The notes beneath the pieces are model-generated. The model was not told the origin of the DNA. It saw only the letters and a program-made list of their open reading frames with translations, and made no database searches. DNA of 64,000 bases from Cladobotryum mycophilum (Eukaryota; Ascomycota; Sordariomycetes; Hypocreales; Hypocreaceae), in the NCBI GenBank assembly GCA_036429605.1, contig JAVFKD010000016.1:3658001-3722000 (forward strand), read 5' to 3'. Of this stretch, positions 22,822-34,635 are shown piece after piece. Each line of letters starts with the position of its first letter. Within the stretch, counting starts at the first letter, position 1. Made by a program: the position numbers and the translations under genes.

Positions 22822-23350
22822 TCACAAGTGGTAACGAAAGGTTATGGAGAAAAAGAACATATGGTCTTGTGTACAGGGAAGAGCTTTGAGCTCGGCTGTC
22901 AACGCTCCGACGAGGGCAGTCGTCGGCGGATCAATATAGCCATTGACGCGTGTGATTTCCAAGACAAGATCAGAAAAAATAGTAGTCTTCTTCGATCGAG
23001 AAAAGATGGGTCGCGCCTCTTGGTATGCGAGGAGGGCAGAACAGCCCTGGAGTAAGGAGGGGAAAGTCGTAGGGCCATCAGGAACTGCAGCCGGGAATGA
23101 GAGCTCACTCTGCTGAGAAACGAGGAGCAACGGCTAGGATCAAGCATACCACGGGCAAAAATGGAGAGAAGTTTGGAAGAGTATGAATGAATATGGAAAG
23201 GAAGAAAGAATTATTTGAAACTATTCACGCATACCTCGTGAATTCTAGCAAAACGCCGCCCCATGCAAATTTTGTCATGACAATCATAAAGAGCCAAAGA
23301 AAATAGGCATCGGCTGAGCAAAAGGCAATGGCTAGCCCCATCAAGCAAGC
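22822..23350 (-). CDS. Possible small spliced gene of unknown function
   Basis: On the minus strand, an exon at about 23240-23363 follows a good acceptor (GTGATTTCAG) and ends at a GTATGC donor. It encodes a hydrophobic segment, CLMGLAIAFCSADAYFLWLFMIVM, then a Trp/Gly-rich stretch. A second frame, 22822 to about 23115, begins after TCAGCAGAG and reads ELSFPAAVPDGPTTFPSLLQG onward to a TGA at 22822-22824. The exons join in frame if the acceptor just before TGAGCTC is used. No family is recognised and no clear start codon was found. It could be a real small membrane protein gene directly downstream of the RS-protein gene, a decayed gene, or chance. Confidence 0.25.
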
Positions 23351-23540
23351 CGGTTCCGCCGTTCTGAAATCACAATAAGAAACGCCAATCAGTCAAAAGG
23401 GGGGCGAGAGCGCCTATATCATCCCCAACTGGCCATGAACCCCAATCGGGTTCCAGTATCCAGACCAACACAAAGAAAAGGGGATGTAGAAGCAAATCTA
23501 TAGGATGGGTGAGTAAATGGGAGGCTGGCAAAGCCAGTAA

Positions 23541-25674
23541 TTACCATCGCCGACTTGAGGGAAGTTAGTAGGTTTCTGTTTCAGAGACGGATAGATCTTA
23601 CCTATAGGCCGAATCTGCATTTTGTCGACGACGGCGCTTCGGTTTTGATGGCCGTTGACGCGCATCTACGTCACTGGGCGATCTTTTTGATGGCCGTCCA
23701 AGTAGTTCTGCCTCAAGAGAGTTCAAATCAGATGATCGACTTGAAACCGATGAGTTTCTCGACCCTCTAGATCCATTTGACCTCCTATATCGCTCTCTTG
23801 AACGGGACCGAGATCTTAGTTCGGGCAACTGCTGCTCGCTTTCTTCCTCATCGTGGTGACGTCTTGTTGGCAGCTCTCGTTCCTGCAGCGCTCTCCACAG
23901 GTCATCTAGATCACCCTCATCTCCCAAGCCCCTATCTCCCTCGTCTGGCGAGTTTTCCACTTTCGACTTCTTATGGTGACGTTCTTCTTCCTCGGATTCA
24001 TAGTCTCTGCGCTTATATCCTCTTTGCAAGTGCTCCTCGTCGGGAATTTTTGTGCTTTCGGCTGGAGATTTGGGCTCTTTCCCAGCTAGGTTGTGCGCAG
24101 GAATGAGATCGCCGCTAGGAAATTTCCCATCTCGCACAAATGCTGGGTCAAGTTTAATTAGATGCCAGTGTGGTGATTCTCGGATCGACTTCTTGAACTC
24201 TTCGAGATTGTCGGGTGTGACGAATTTCGAGTTTATACATTCCGCATCCCATTTCCTCGGTAGCAGAATATCTTCATTGTAGGTTTCCGAAAGAGGAACA
24301 CCAACTTCATCGGGAGCATGTACTGGTTCAGGATCGTTAAAAATAGCATCCCGTTCCCAGTCCCATTCCTCATATTTCTCGTCCTTTTCAATCTGCGGGG
24401 CAGTTTCCTCTTTCACATCTGATTCACTCTGCGGATGGATTTGTAATTCCTGGGGTTCTTGGTTGGTACTGTCATCTTTTGGAGATGATGGTGCTTGTTC
24501 GGATTGTACGTCCACAGAAGCCTCTTCCTTCTTCTGTACACTTACAGTAGCCTTCTGCAACTGTTCACTCCGAGAAGTAACTTGATTAGCATTGCCATGT
24601 TGATTCTTCTTGTTAGGATGTCGCTTGTGAGATGGTTGGTCTTTCTTCTCCCGGTTATCTCGATTCTCCTTATTCTCTCGATTTCGGTTGTGGCGATCAT
24701 GTTTGCGCTTATGCCTATGATCACGATGGGATTCGGAATGGGAATTCCGAGCCCGTGGCGGTTTTGGAGGAAGAGAGTGGTGAACAAGTTGATTTGCAGA
24801 CTGCGTGGTAGGTGCAGGTTTATGAGCAGGCACGCCTGGCGGGCCGAACGGCGCTGGTCCACCAGTCGATGGGTATGGCGCCGGAGGCGGTCCATACGAA
24901 GAAGGCTGGGGATATGGTTGGTGGTAGGTGGGCTGCGGCACGTAGCCGATCGCATCCGGGGGTCGAGCGGGGGGTACGATCCATACCCAGGGGTATACGG
25001 CACCGGCGGCGGTGGCGCCGGAGGTCCGGGAGGATGGTTTGGATAGCTGGGTGGTGCAACGTGAGGTGCCCCATAGTGTGCGGGAGGAGGATAGTGCTGC
25101 GGAGGGGGTTGCGGGGGGTGTTGAGAATGCTGAGAATGCTGAGGAGGATGCTGAGGAGGATGCTGAGGAGGATGCTGGGGATATTGAGGAGGATACGCTG
25201 GCTGAGGATAACCAGAAGGGTAATGTGAGGGTGGAGGATAATGAGGATAGGTTGGCTGATACGTAGGATTCGGTCCTGGATAGGACTGACCAGGAGGCTG
25301 GTGATGCCCAGGCGGCGGTGGATATTGAGCTGCACCACGACCCATAGACGGAGGAGGCGCATATTTGGTAATTATAGGACCTTTACTGGATCTCCTAGAG
25401 CCGCCATGCTGATTCTTGTTGCCGCCATGTGAGGCATTGGAAGAATTTTTCCAAGCGGCAAGGCCACTATAAGGCGTAAATCAGTCAGTTCAAGTACGGG
25501 ATGGCAAGATGCCATTTATCTCATGATAGGATCAATGAGAAAGGGGTTATAGCCTTACGCTGGAGTGGCTCTTGTAGGCTCCGGACAAGCAACGGCCCAG
25601 TGACCCTTGGTTCCGCAGTTATAGCACTGCGGTTCCTCCGGCCGAGAGGCATGACTAGACGCCGGTTCTGACAT
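23541..25674 (-). CDS. CCHC zinc-knuckle, Pro-rich and RS-rich RNA-binding-type protein (apparent frameshift)
   Basis: ATG 25674 opens MSEPASSHASR, then a single CCHC knuckle, CYNCGTKGHWAVAC (CX2CX4HX4C). An intron at about 25469-25556 joins it to GLAAWKNSS. A long Pro/Tyr/Gln-rich stretch follows, with repeated YPPQ and QHPP units. The next part is a basic Arg/Lys/His/Asn-rich region, an acidic middle (EEWDWERDAIFNDPEPVHAPDEVG) and an RS-rich C-terminus (RSRSRSRERYRR). The frame switches at plus-strand G5 24958-24962; one more C on the coding strand gives LDPPDAIGYVPQPTYHQ. A terminal intron, 23554-23601 (GTAAGA, CTACTAAC, CAAG), changes the end to AYSRRW. The composition suggests a nuclear mRNA-processing role, which is inference. 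Confidence 0.75.
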
Positions 25675-26484
25675 TTCCAAACATTCGGGAGGGTCAATGA
25701 GTGTTAGATTACGAGTGGATAAGAACCATCAGCCGATAAGAAATGACGGACGGATGGCGTTGTGTGTGTGACAGTTTGAGGGCGCTGAGAAGACAGGACG
25801 CCAGGTAGTTGAAGAAGAATGAACAGGCCAAACCAATCCTAGCCCAGGACACAAGGAAAATCCGTTGTCGTGTCTTGAATCGGGATAAGATGTCAGTACC
25901 CCAACGGGCTGTTGAACTCGCCAAGATGCAGCATGAAACGGGGCCGGTCGCAAACGGACGATGAGGCCTACCTATAGTAGTAGTTGGGATACAAAGCCTG
26001 AACAGCAATTGTCCCCCAAGAAACCCCCTCCCCAGGCCGGGTCAACTAGAGTGAATAGTATCTCATCCACGAGCTTGAGGGTTCTTGAGCTCCTCGGTGA
26101 TTCGGCAAGTTTTTAGTTTAAAAAATGGATTCTCGCAAGGCGACTGGTCAGCTTCGTCCAAGGACAAACAGGTTGTGAGCGAGGCGCGTTGAGATGTCGA
26201 CCCAGCCACGTGAAGTAGCGCACAGACCAAAGGTTGTTTATATTGGGGGGCGTCGATGGAGATCCGAATCTTAGCCGACCGACAGCTTTGACTCCCAAAG
26301 CGTACGGCGCGCCTTAAGGTTTAAGCCGCTGATGAGAGAATTTGAACTTGAAAGTTTGTTGGTAGGCAATAGATATGCAGATGATGAAGGAAGGATACAA
26401 TATTTGAAGAGAGTAACTGTTGTTTTGAGGTTGTTGTTGTTGTTGGGTGGAAATTGTTAAATACCCATATCGTTTCAAGGGAGA

Positions 26485-26537
<53 letters not shown>

Positions 26538-27856
26538 GGTCTTGATACCGCCAATGCAAGTACGTAGGTATGTACGCAACATGCGCAGGCAAGCAGAAAT
26601 CTGATGATCAAAAATGGAACAATGACAAGATGGGCTGAACGGGTTCAATAACGACATTTTAGCACAATAGCAGTAAGCTTATTATAGGCAGTTGGCGGTC
26701 AAGACGACTTATCAGAGCTGGGTCATTTTTGTTTGTTTCCATTCAGCTTTGGTACACAAACGTGTTTGAGAATCAATGTGGCTTGTTTCGTACAACTATG
26801 GAGCGCATGCATGTATTTACATAGTAATACTAACCTTGGTCATGTCTTGTGGCGCAAGAAACGAAGAAACGGTTTAATGCTGCCAAATATGCATCCTAGC
26901 AAATGCTCTATGCAGACAGGTGGGTAGAGAGACTAGAATAGTATAGAGCAACATCTCTTTCAACAAAAGAATCAGATAGCCCGCATCTACGGCTTATAAA
27001 CACTTGATGCATGGTTACGCCCTTGCCATGTATCTACGGAAAATAAAGACTGAAACGCTGAATATAGTGGGCAGATGTATATCTAATGGTTCTTCTCATT
27101 CCTGATATATCACTGACGATGTCTCTTGTGGCTGCTTATTTCTATTTTTCTGCTCATGGCTCTTTTATAATCCAATCTCTGATTTCTTTTGTTTATTCCT
27201 CATTTTATCGATTTATTCATTTTATTGTCTATTGAATACATCCATGGATGAGATAGATATCCTACCATGCATGGATGACCTCTACTCTATTGGGCTGGGT
27301 CGTGTGTTTTCTTGCTCCTGCGTAGTAGGCACCTATAGATAAGCTGTAGGCATCGGCAGCCTGGGGGGGCCGCTAGCCACTGTAAGAAACGGAACCCCCA
27401 CCCCACCTCCCACCTTTTACCAATTTCCAAAGCACCTCCATTGCGAAAGCTGCCTGTCCGTCTCAACAACCTCCCATCCAATGGCCACAAACAGCAACTC
27501 CCTTCACGAGCCAAGCTTCAGCAGCTCCCCGTCGCCATCGCCATAACCTTGGATCGTCAATCCCCCCTTCTAAGCGGGCCGCATGAGCGATTGTCGTCTC
27601 GCCTCAGCGTCCTTGGTGAATTAAAAACGGGCGCCTACCTTTTGATCATGTCGATACATCCGGTCAAGTGCCCCTCCAAATATCACCATCGCACGGCGCA
27701 GACACACAGTCCTCCTCCTCCTCGTCTGCCTTGATGACTTGAACGCAAAGTCGGCGTGCAACCCCCGGTGCAATTTTTCTTGTCTCTCGAAACAAAACAA
27801 AAATTATTGTTCGACTTTGAAAAAGGTTTTGCTTTTTTCACAATAAGAGGGACATC
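25675..27856. other. Intergenic region between divergent RS-protein and Ppg1 genes
   Basis: About 2.2 kb with no supported gene. It carries a GA microsatellite at 26481-26536, an AT-rich stretch at 27090-27240, and pyrimidine-rich sequence before the ppg1 start. Confidence 0.45.
26481..26536. repeat. (GA)n microsatellite
   Basis: An almost uninterrupted GA dinucleotide run of more than 40 bases with an A3 interruption near its end, lying in intergenic DNA. Confidence 0.95.
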
Positions 27857-29067
27857 ATGCCGAGTTTACCATGTGAGCTGGCCCTCCTCTTCCTCCCCGC
27901 CGCATCGCATAAATAGTTTCGGATTTCTAATACAGCCATTTCGGAACAAACAGCGTCGGTCGACTTGGACGAGTGCATCTCGCGCCTCTACAAAAAGGAA
28001 CTCCTAGCCGAGTCGGTCATCGAAGCAATATGCGCCAAAACAAAGGAGCTCCTCATGCGCGAGAGCAACGTCGTCCACGTCAAGGCCCCCATAACCGTCG
28101 TAGGCGACATCCACGGCCAGTTTTACGACCTTATCGAGATCTTTCGCATCGGCGGCTACTGCCCTGACACCAACTATCTTTTCTTAGGTAGGGACCCCAC
28201 TCTCTCTCTCTCTCTCCCTCTCGAAAAAAGAAGACAGCTCGCAACTCTCCATGATGACAAATATTGACAAGCTGGGCAAACAGGCGACTATGTTGATCGT
28301 GGCATGTTCAGCGTGGAGACGATATCGCTGCTTGTGTGTCTAAAACTTCGATACCCCGAGCGCGTCCACTTGATTCGAGGAAATCACGAGTCGCGAGGCG
28401 TTACCCAGTCGTACGGGTTCTATACCGAATGCTCGCGCAAATACGGAAATGCCAATGTGTGGCACTACTTTACAGACATGTTTGACTTTTTGACGTTGAG
28501 CGTTGTCATTGACAACCAAATTTTCTGTGTTCATGGAGGTACAAACTAACCCATCACCCCTTCCCATCTTCCGTCGACATTCTGGACTAACGTCTTCTCT
28601 TCTTCACAGGCCTCTCACCTTCAATACATTCCATTGATCAAATCAAGATTATAGACCGATTTCGAGAGATCCCCCACGAGGGGCCCATGGCCGACCTAGT
28701 CTGGTCCGACCCAGACCCCGACCGAGACGAATTCTCCCTCTCGCCGCGAGGCGCAGGTTATACGTTTGGCGCGCAGGTGGTTAAAAAGTTCCTGGCGGTA
28801 AACAACATGTCGCACATTCTCCGTGCGCACCAGCTCTGCCAGGAGGGCTACCAGGTCCTCTACGAGGACAGGCTGAGCACGGTTTGGAGCGCGCCCAATT
28901 ACTGTTATCGGTGCGGCAACATGGCCAGTGTGCTAGAGGTCGATAACCACGGGGAGAGGTTCTTCAACGTCTTTGCCGCGGCGCCGGAGAATGACCAGCA
29001 CAAGGATATGCAGCCAGGAGCTGATAAGACGGCAGATGGCAATTCCTTGCCAGACTACTTTTTGTAG
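27857..29067 (+). CDS. ppg1: PP2A-like Ser/Thr phosphatase catalytic subunit, Ppg1 type
   Basis: Four exons are supported. The introns are 27873-27953, 28198-28283 and 28539-28609. From ATG 27857 the protein reads MPSLPSSVDLDECISRLYKKELL. All PPP-family metal and catalytic motifs are present: GDIHGQ, GDYVDRG (rebuilt over intron 2), RGNHESR, HGGLSPS (rebuilt over intron 3), RAHQLCQEGY and SAPNYCYRCGN. The C-terminus PDYFL is the tail methylated in PP2A-type enzymes. The LDECI...LYK start, SNVVHVKAPITVVGD and IDQIKIIDRFREIPHEG resemble yeast Ppg1 more than PP2A, PP4 or PP6. In yeast Ppg1 works with the Far complex, a STRIPAK-like assembly. Length is about 315 residues, close to the PP2A core. 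Small introns use standard sites. Confidence 0.93.
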
Positions 29068-29454
29068 ATGATTAAGAAATTCATGACAATATGCATGTAG
29101 TCTATCTGATGGCTTTTACGATACGAGTCTACTATGCGAGAAATGAATAGAGTCGCATAATCTATTTAGCACGTTGACCAACGTACACATCACTTCATCT
29201 TGTGCCCCCCTCCCAATACTCAAGTAGAATATAGTTCAAGATTTGCTATATTTCTTGCATTAGGAACTGCCAGCCAGTTTCCTGCATTTTGGGTTTTTTA
29301 TAGATCAGGTATCTCGTAACTCATGACACACAAAAATTTGGCTCCGGGTTATGAATGGAAATATTCAAATAGTCTCTCTCTCTCTCTCTCTCCCTCTCCC
29401 TCTCCCTCTTCCTCCTCTCCGTCCTCGGTGGGGGTGGGACCAGGTTTCCTCCCC
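29068..29454. other. Intergenic spacer between convergent ppg1 and Rho-GDI genes
   Basis: Contains the 3' flanks of two convergent genes and a CT microsatellite at 29372-29408. No coding potential is seen. Confidence 0.5.
29372..29408. repeat. (CT)n microsatellite
   Basis: A run of CT dinucleotides grading into CCCTCT units, between the ppg1 and Rho-GDI 3' ends. Confidence 0.95.
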
Positions 29455-30530
29455 TTACTCCCAATCCTTGGCGATGTCGAAGCTCCACTCGAACTGGAGG
29501 TGCTTCTTCTTGTCGTCGTCGACGAAGCTAGAGGTGGCGTTGTAGTGGCCGCGGAAGAGCATTCCAGAAGGAGCTTCTTCTTCTTGGACTAATATTTTTA
29601 AGAAGAAAAAAACGGGCCGTTAGTAACGTGTTTTTTCGTGTACTTGTATAGGGCGCGCCGTTGGGAAAACTTACACTTCTTGGTGTAGATGGGCTGCGAG
29701 TCGATGTTTGGCGCATAACTTCCCTATTCAAACGTGTCAGTCCTCAAACAAAACAAAACAACATCCCATGACCTCCCCTCCCCCCCCAACGTGTCAAAAT
29801 GCCCAGGTTTTCTTTTTCTTTTTCTTCTTTTTTTCCTCCTACTCACAATCATCTCCGAGTCCTTGGAAACCTTGACGCCCTTGCGCTTGACGACCTGGAC
29901 GTAGTGCAGACCGCTGAGGATCTCGTGCTGAACCTTGAAATCGGCCTTCATGGTGAACTTGGCGCCCTCCTTGATCTTGAAGGGCTTGTCCTTTAGGGTA
30001 GTCTCGCTTCCGGGGGCGGAAAGGTCAATAGTGACGGGGGGCGGCCCTCGGCCTCCATCGTGAGGGCCAGGATGATGCAGACTCGCTTGTCGTTGGGGTC
30101 GGAGAGGTTATTGCCGCTGAGGCCGAGGGACTGCTTGTATCGCTGGAGGGACTCGTCCTCGGCATCTTGGGCAGTGTCAGCAATGGGAAAACCGGAGTCG
30201 ATTATATCAAGTTTGTTTGTTTGGGGGGAGGGGGTTGAAAGGGGTTATAAGAGCTACGGAGACGCCATCAAGGGACCCCCTCTTCGATAAGCTCTGGGGC
30301 CAATACAGCAAGCTTGCGTCTTGGTCAAGCTTTGCAACAGAGCTACCAGTAGCCTTCATAGGTCCCTTTAAAGCTCGTCCATCGACCTTGAGGGTTTTCA
30401 AAAAAAAGATTTTATAGCCAAAAACAAAACACCTACCCATCTGTTCGTACACAGCCAAGCTCTGCTTGGGCTGATTGAGCTTGTAGCCCTGAGTCTCCTC
30501 GGGCATAGTGTCATCGTCGTGGGAAGCCAT
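29455..30530 (-). CDS. rdi1: Rho GDP-dissociation inhibitor (apparent frameshift)
   Basis: ATG 30530 opens MASHDDDTMPEETQGYKLNQPKQSLAVYEQM. An intron of about 270 bp leads to DAEDESLQRYKQSLGL, then the GDI fold: FKIKEGAKFTMKADFKVQHEILSGLHYVQVVKRKGVKV. Two further small introns lead to GSYAPNIDSQPIY and APSGMLFRGHYNATSSFVDDDKKKHLQFEWSFDIAKDWE, the conserved ending. The protein extracts prenylated Rho/Rac/Cdc42 GTPases from membranes in the cytosol. The frame breaks within EGRPPVTIDLSAPGSE at plus-strand G6 30036-30041; one more C on the coding strand restores it. The gene is single-copy and strongly conserved in fungi, so true inactivation is unlikely. Confidence 0.92.
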
Positions 30531-33123
30531 GGTATCGGTGGGACAGTCGAGATCCTTGATATTCCTTATTAGTGGGAGGGAGAAGAATGCACACGCGAGA
30601 AAATTTTAGGAGATATAGAAAAAAGTTTGGATAGAAGGAGGAAGAAGCTTCGTTGTGTTGGAAGTCGGTCAAGTTTGGTGAAAGGCGGCAAAGCCAAGGG
30701 TCGATAGATGGAGGGGCAACCAAGGTCGCTAGTGGGGTCATGCTCGATGGCACAAGGTTGTGTGATTGGATGACAAGGCTGCGCCCAGCTGTTAATGTGA
30801 GGCCCATTGGGAGCTCTGCAGGACTCCCATCTCTGAGAGGGAAGCTCGGGGGCTTGGGGTTGATCAGATTAGCCTAGGGGGCGTTTTGATGATTTTTTGA
30901 GGCAAATCGTGGGAGAGAGAAGGCAGGCAGGCAGGCAGGCAGGCAGAGAGCTAGGTGGAAAAAGTGTTGCCATTCTGCCCTGGTGCTGAGATGGCGTTAC
31001 ACTGCGAAAGACCCGTACAGGACAAACGGGCCGTTGTTAGGAGCAAGTCGAGGACTTTGAAACACGGCCGAGTACAGGTAGGCAGTACAATCCAGTGGAC
31101 TGTTTACGCGTTTATTGAGTATTTTCCCCTTGTTTTTCCTTCATCTTCACAAGTCCTAGAGTCGTTGTATGCCTAGCACTAATAAATCCTTCCTATCCTA
31201 CTGTCTTTGGGGGCTGTCCTGCTAAGGCTATGCTGTCCAGTGAGAAACAACACAACATGGGCACAATTTGATGACAGTGTTAGTGCAACAACATGAAGAT
31301 GGTTTTCAATAATAAACATTGACTTGTTCATAAATCTGCCAAGAGCCTCATTTACAACATAGCATGTACTAGGCAAGAAAGAAATAAAGGGAACAAGTCG
31401 TTGACCGCCGCAATCGAAACACGGTTTGCAAAGCTACCCTATACTATAAAAAAAAGCTCAAGTCTGGGGAAAATATTTTTGGCTGCAACAATAAGGGACT
31501 TCCCCTGAATGAGACACGTGGGAGACCATGGTGGAGAAGCCCAAGCACACATTGGCTGTTGGTGGGAAAAAAGGACGGCACTTGCATTGTCACCACTCCC
31601 TCCATCCTCCCTTTGGGACAGCCCGCAGCAGCTGCCATTTGCTTACTTGGAGGTCTTCGATTCGTCGGCGTGGAACCTCAGCTGGAGGTAGAATTGCCCT
31701 TTGTTATAATTACCTGCAATATTATTGGAAACATCTGGGCGTTAGTGGAGCATGTTTGCACGCGTGTAGTCCTTGTTTTTAAACCCCCTCGTGGATCATG
31801 TTTCGAGAAGTGCAGGGTAACTAATGACAGCTTTTTGTGCCTGGGTCTAGTACCTGTATTAAATGATGAATCATCGGGCATCTGGCATATGGGCCGCATG
31901 TCCCTCCCCTCCCTTCCCTTCCCTTCCCATCCCCCTCTTGTCTGTATCTGCGTATCTGCATGAACGGGAACGGGTCTCGCTGGATCTGTGTAGCCCTGAA
32001 GTGACTGACTGGGTTTGGGCTCTCTTGTCTCTGAAGGAACCAAAACAAAACGAGACTGACAGCATTGGCGTTGACTGGTTGGTTATTAGGGCGAGGGGCC
32101 ACAAATCCTGACGACCCTATAGGCTATGGGACACCCCGGCCCCCATTCCCCCTCCCAAATTGTCGAAAGGGGTAAGGTAATATTGCCAAGTACTAGCGTG
32201 ATACATGGTGGATATATGGAACCTAGACTAGACGAGCTTGTACCTGGCTATCGCGCCGTGTTAATTGAAAGCCTGCTCATTTCTGGGGTTCCGACGCTTT
32301 CTACAGGTACTAGGTAGGTACTTTGTCCGACCTTGCCAGTCTAGGAATAGGCAGAGGGTCTTTTCTTGACAGGCATAGGGTGAATGGGTGGACACAGGAA
32401 CTGCCTGGCGCCTCAACCGATCCTCCTCGACGACTTGGTGCGTTTAGGTATACCTAGTAGGTACCTGCACGGAGTAGACGGTCCCTTCCCAAAAGTGTGG
32501 GCATCATTTATTACAGTACAGGCAGCGTGGGACTACGGAGGTACCCCAGAACACAAGCAGCCTGTGCAATTTGCGCGACTCTGTCTTGGTACCTTTACTG
32601 GCATTTCGCACCACACCCTTCCATCGCGAAACCACCTGCAATCTTTCCATCTCACCACCACCACCCTTTTCCTCTCCTGCTACTTACTTACTCTCTCTGC
32701 TTTGAGGGCGCACAGTTTATTTGTTCCCTCTCCCTCTCTCACAGTGGCAATTTTGCCTCTTTCGTTGGCCATAGCGAACTCTCTCTTCTTCTTCCACCGA
32801 CCTTGGTAGCGTTCATCTTAATTTTTATTTTATTTTAGTTGAGGCCGTAATCGTGCTAGGTTCGCCTGACACGCGCCCATCACCATTAATCGATCCTTGT
32901 ATGCGACCTCTCTTCGATATTTTCTTGCCGCGCGCAACTTGCAGAACATCATCAGACTGACAACATGCAGACTTCGATTTTATAACTCTTCGCACGCGCC
33001 ATTCATCACGTTACCGTCATAGCTTCTCTAATCGCCAATCAACTTTTTTCTCTTCGGGACAGTGGAACAACACGCTTTGCGCCGCGACGACTTCCTTCTT
33101 TGTCCTGAAATCCACAAAACACC
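30531..33123. other. Intergenic region between divergent Rho-GDI and Bqt4 genes
   Basis: About 2.6 kb without a supported gene. A GGCA tetranucleotide repeat lies at 30916-30946. TAGGTA/TACCTA motifs recur at 32300-32480, and a pyrimidine-rich 5' leader precedes bqt4 (32590-32830). Confidence 0.45.
30916..30946. repeat. (GGCA)n microsatellite
   Basis: About seven consecutive AGGC/GGCA tetranucleotide units in intergenic DNA upstream of the Rho-GDI gene. Confidence 0.9.
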
Positions 33124-34635
33124 ATGGCCCCAGCTGTGACACGAACGCTTCCCCAGAAGCACAATCCATACCTTATTCAGGATGTTCCGCAGTGTACGAT
33201 GATGCCGCTTCCTTCTTTTTGATACAATGCGCAAGAACTTACAAATAATGCAGATTCGGAACTTGTCGCGCGCCGACGCCTTGGCCAGACAAAGCTGACC
33301 CCAAAAATGGTTGGCAGCGATGAGACTGAAATCACCAACCTGGGCTTCTTCGACTATGCGCATCTCCGTGCGCCCATGCCAAAGGGCATCGTCTCTGGAA
33401 TCTTCAAGTCGAGCCCCAACAGTTATTTCTTGATGCGCCGAAGCTTCGACGGCTACATCTCAGCCACTGGCATGTTCAAAGCTACTTTCCCGTACGCCGA
33501 TGCGCTCGACGAGGAAGTGGAGCGCAAGTACATCAAGGCGCAGGCGACCACGAGCCCCGAGGAGACGGCAGGCAACATTTGGATCCCGCCCGAAGCTGCG
33601 CTCGCACTGGCCGAAGAATACAACATTGTCATCTGGATTCAGGCTTTGCTCGATCCCGCCAGGATTTCCACCACACAGCCGGCTGATGCTTCGCCCAAGA
33701 CCATTTCTGCACCGCCCAGGTTTGAGAGAATCAGGGCGCCTACTCAGCTGATCCCCCTACGCCGACCCGACGCAGCACTCGTCGATCAGCGAGCCCAACC
33801 AAGCCGACAACTACTCCACGACGCGCACCCGTTTCCCCTCGCAAGCGCACCACGCGAACCAAGCCCGTGGCCATTCTTGAGGAGACCAAGGAGACTGCTG
33901 CAGTTCTGAACGGTGAAGTCAAGGAAGAGAAGAAGAAGAACAAGAAGGAGGAAGAAACCGTCCTCAAGTCGATTGAGTTTGAGCCTGCGGTGGTCCTTGA
34001 GTCCAAGAAAGAGGAGATCAAATTTGAGGTACCTATCATTGAGGCGCCTATTGTCAGGGTGCCCATCTTTGAGGCCCCTGTCGTTAAGGAAGAGGTGCCC
34101 AAGGAAACTACTGCGGTGGAGACAATTCCAGCCAAAACTGAAGATGGGCCTCCACTGTTTGCTGGTGCGCCACCGACGGCGGAGGAGATTGCCGAGATGA
34201 TGGCCACTGCTGGGGATATGGTAAAACAGCAGAAGCTAGAAACAGAAGAGACACTAGTCGGGACAGAGGCTGAGACGGAAGCTCTCGAGGATATTGACGC
34301 GCTGTCCAAGAAGAGCAAGCGCAAGGCTGATGACATTACTGTTGGTGATGATGAGGATAAGAAGAACGGCACGGAGGGCAAGGAGAATAAGCTCGAGGAC
34401 GAGGTAGAAGAGCCAAGGGCAAAGAAGGCGAAGACAACAGTAGAAGTGCGGAAAGGGAGAGTTCAGAAGCGAGCTCTGTTTGGAATTGGCGCTACAGTTG
34501 CAGTTGGGTAAGTTTTTTCTTCTTTTTCTTCTTTCTTTCTTTTACTCCCCGAGGGGGGGATGTTGGTGTAGCATGAGGCATGAGACTAACGAGCATGATA
34601 GGGCACTGGTTCCTTGGCTAGTAAACTTCCTGTAG
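33124..34635 (+). CDS. bqt4: Bqt4-like APSES/KilA-N protein with C-terminal membrane anchor (apparent frameshift)
   Basis: Exon 1 (33124-33193) encodes MAPAVTRTLPQKHNPYLIQDVPQ. It joins over intron 33194-33253 to YSELVARRRLGQTKLTPK and the APSES-like fold: LRAPMPKGIVSGIF, NSYFLMRRSFDGYISATGMFKATFPYA, GNIWIPPEAALALAEEYNI, WIQALLDPA. A basic linker (SPRKRTTRTK) and a long Glu/Lys-rich region follow. A final intron (34508-34601) rebuilds a membrane segment, RALFGIGATVAVGALVPWLVNFL, that ends the protein. This layout matches fission yeast Bqt4, an inner nuclear membrane protein that tethers telomeres. The frame breaks at C5 33753-33757; one more C gives LIPPTPTRRSTRRSASPTK. The APSES domain alone could suggest a StuA-type factor, but the terminal anchor argues for Bqt4. 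Confidence 0.85.

Noticed and set aside
24495..25266. Plus-strand frames rich in Arg, Trp, Glu and Leu
   Set aside because: They are shadows of the Pro/Gln-rich coding repeat of the zinc-knuckle gene on the other strand.
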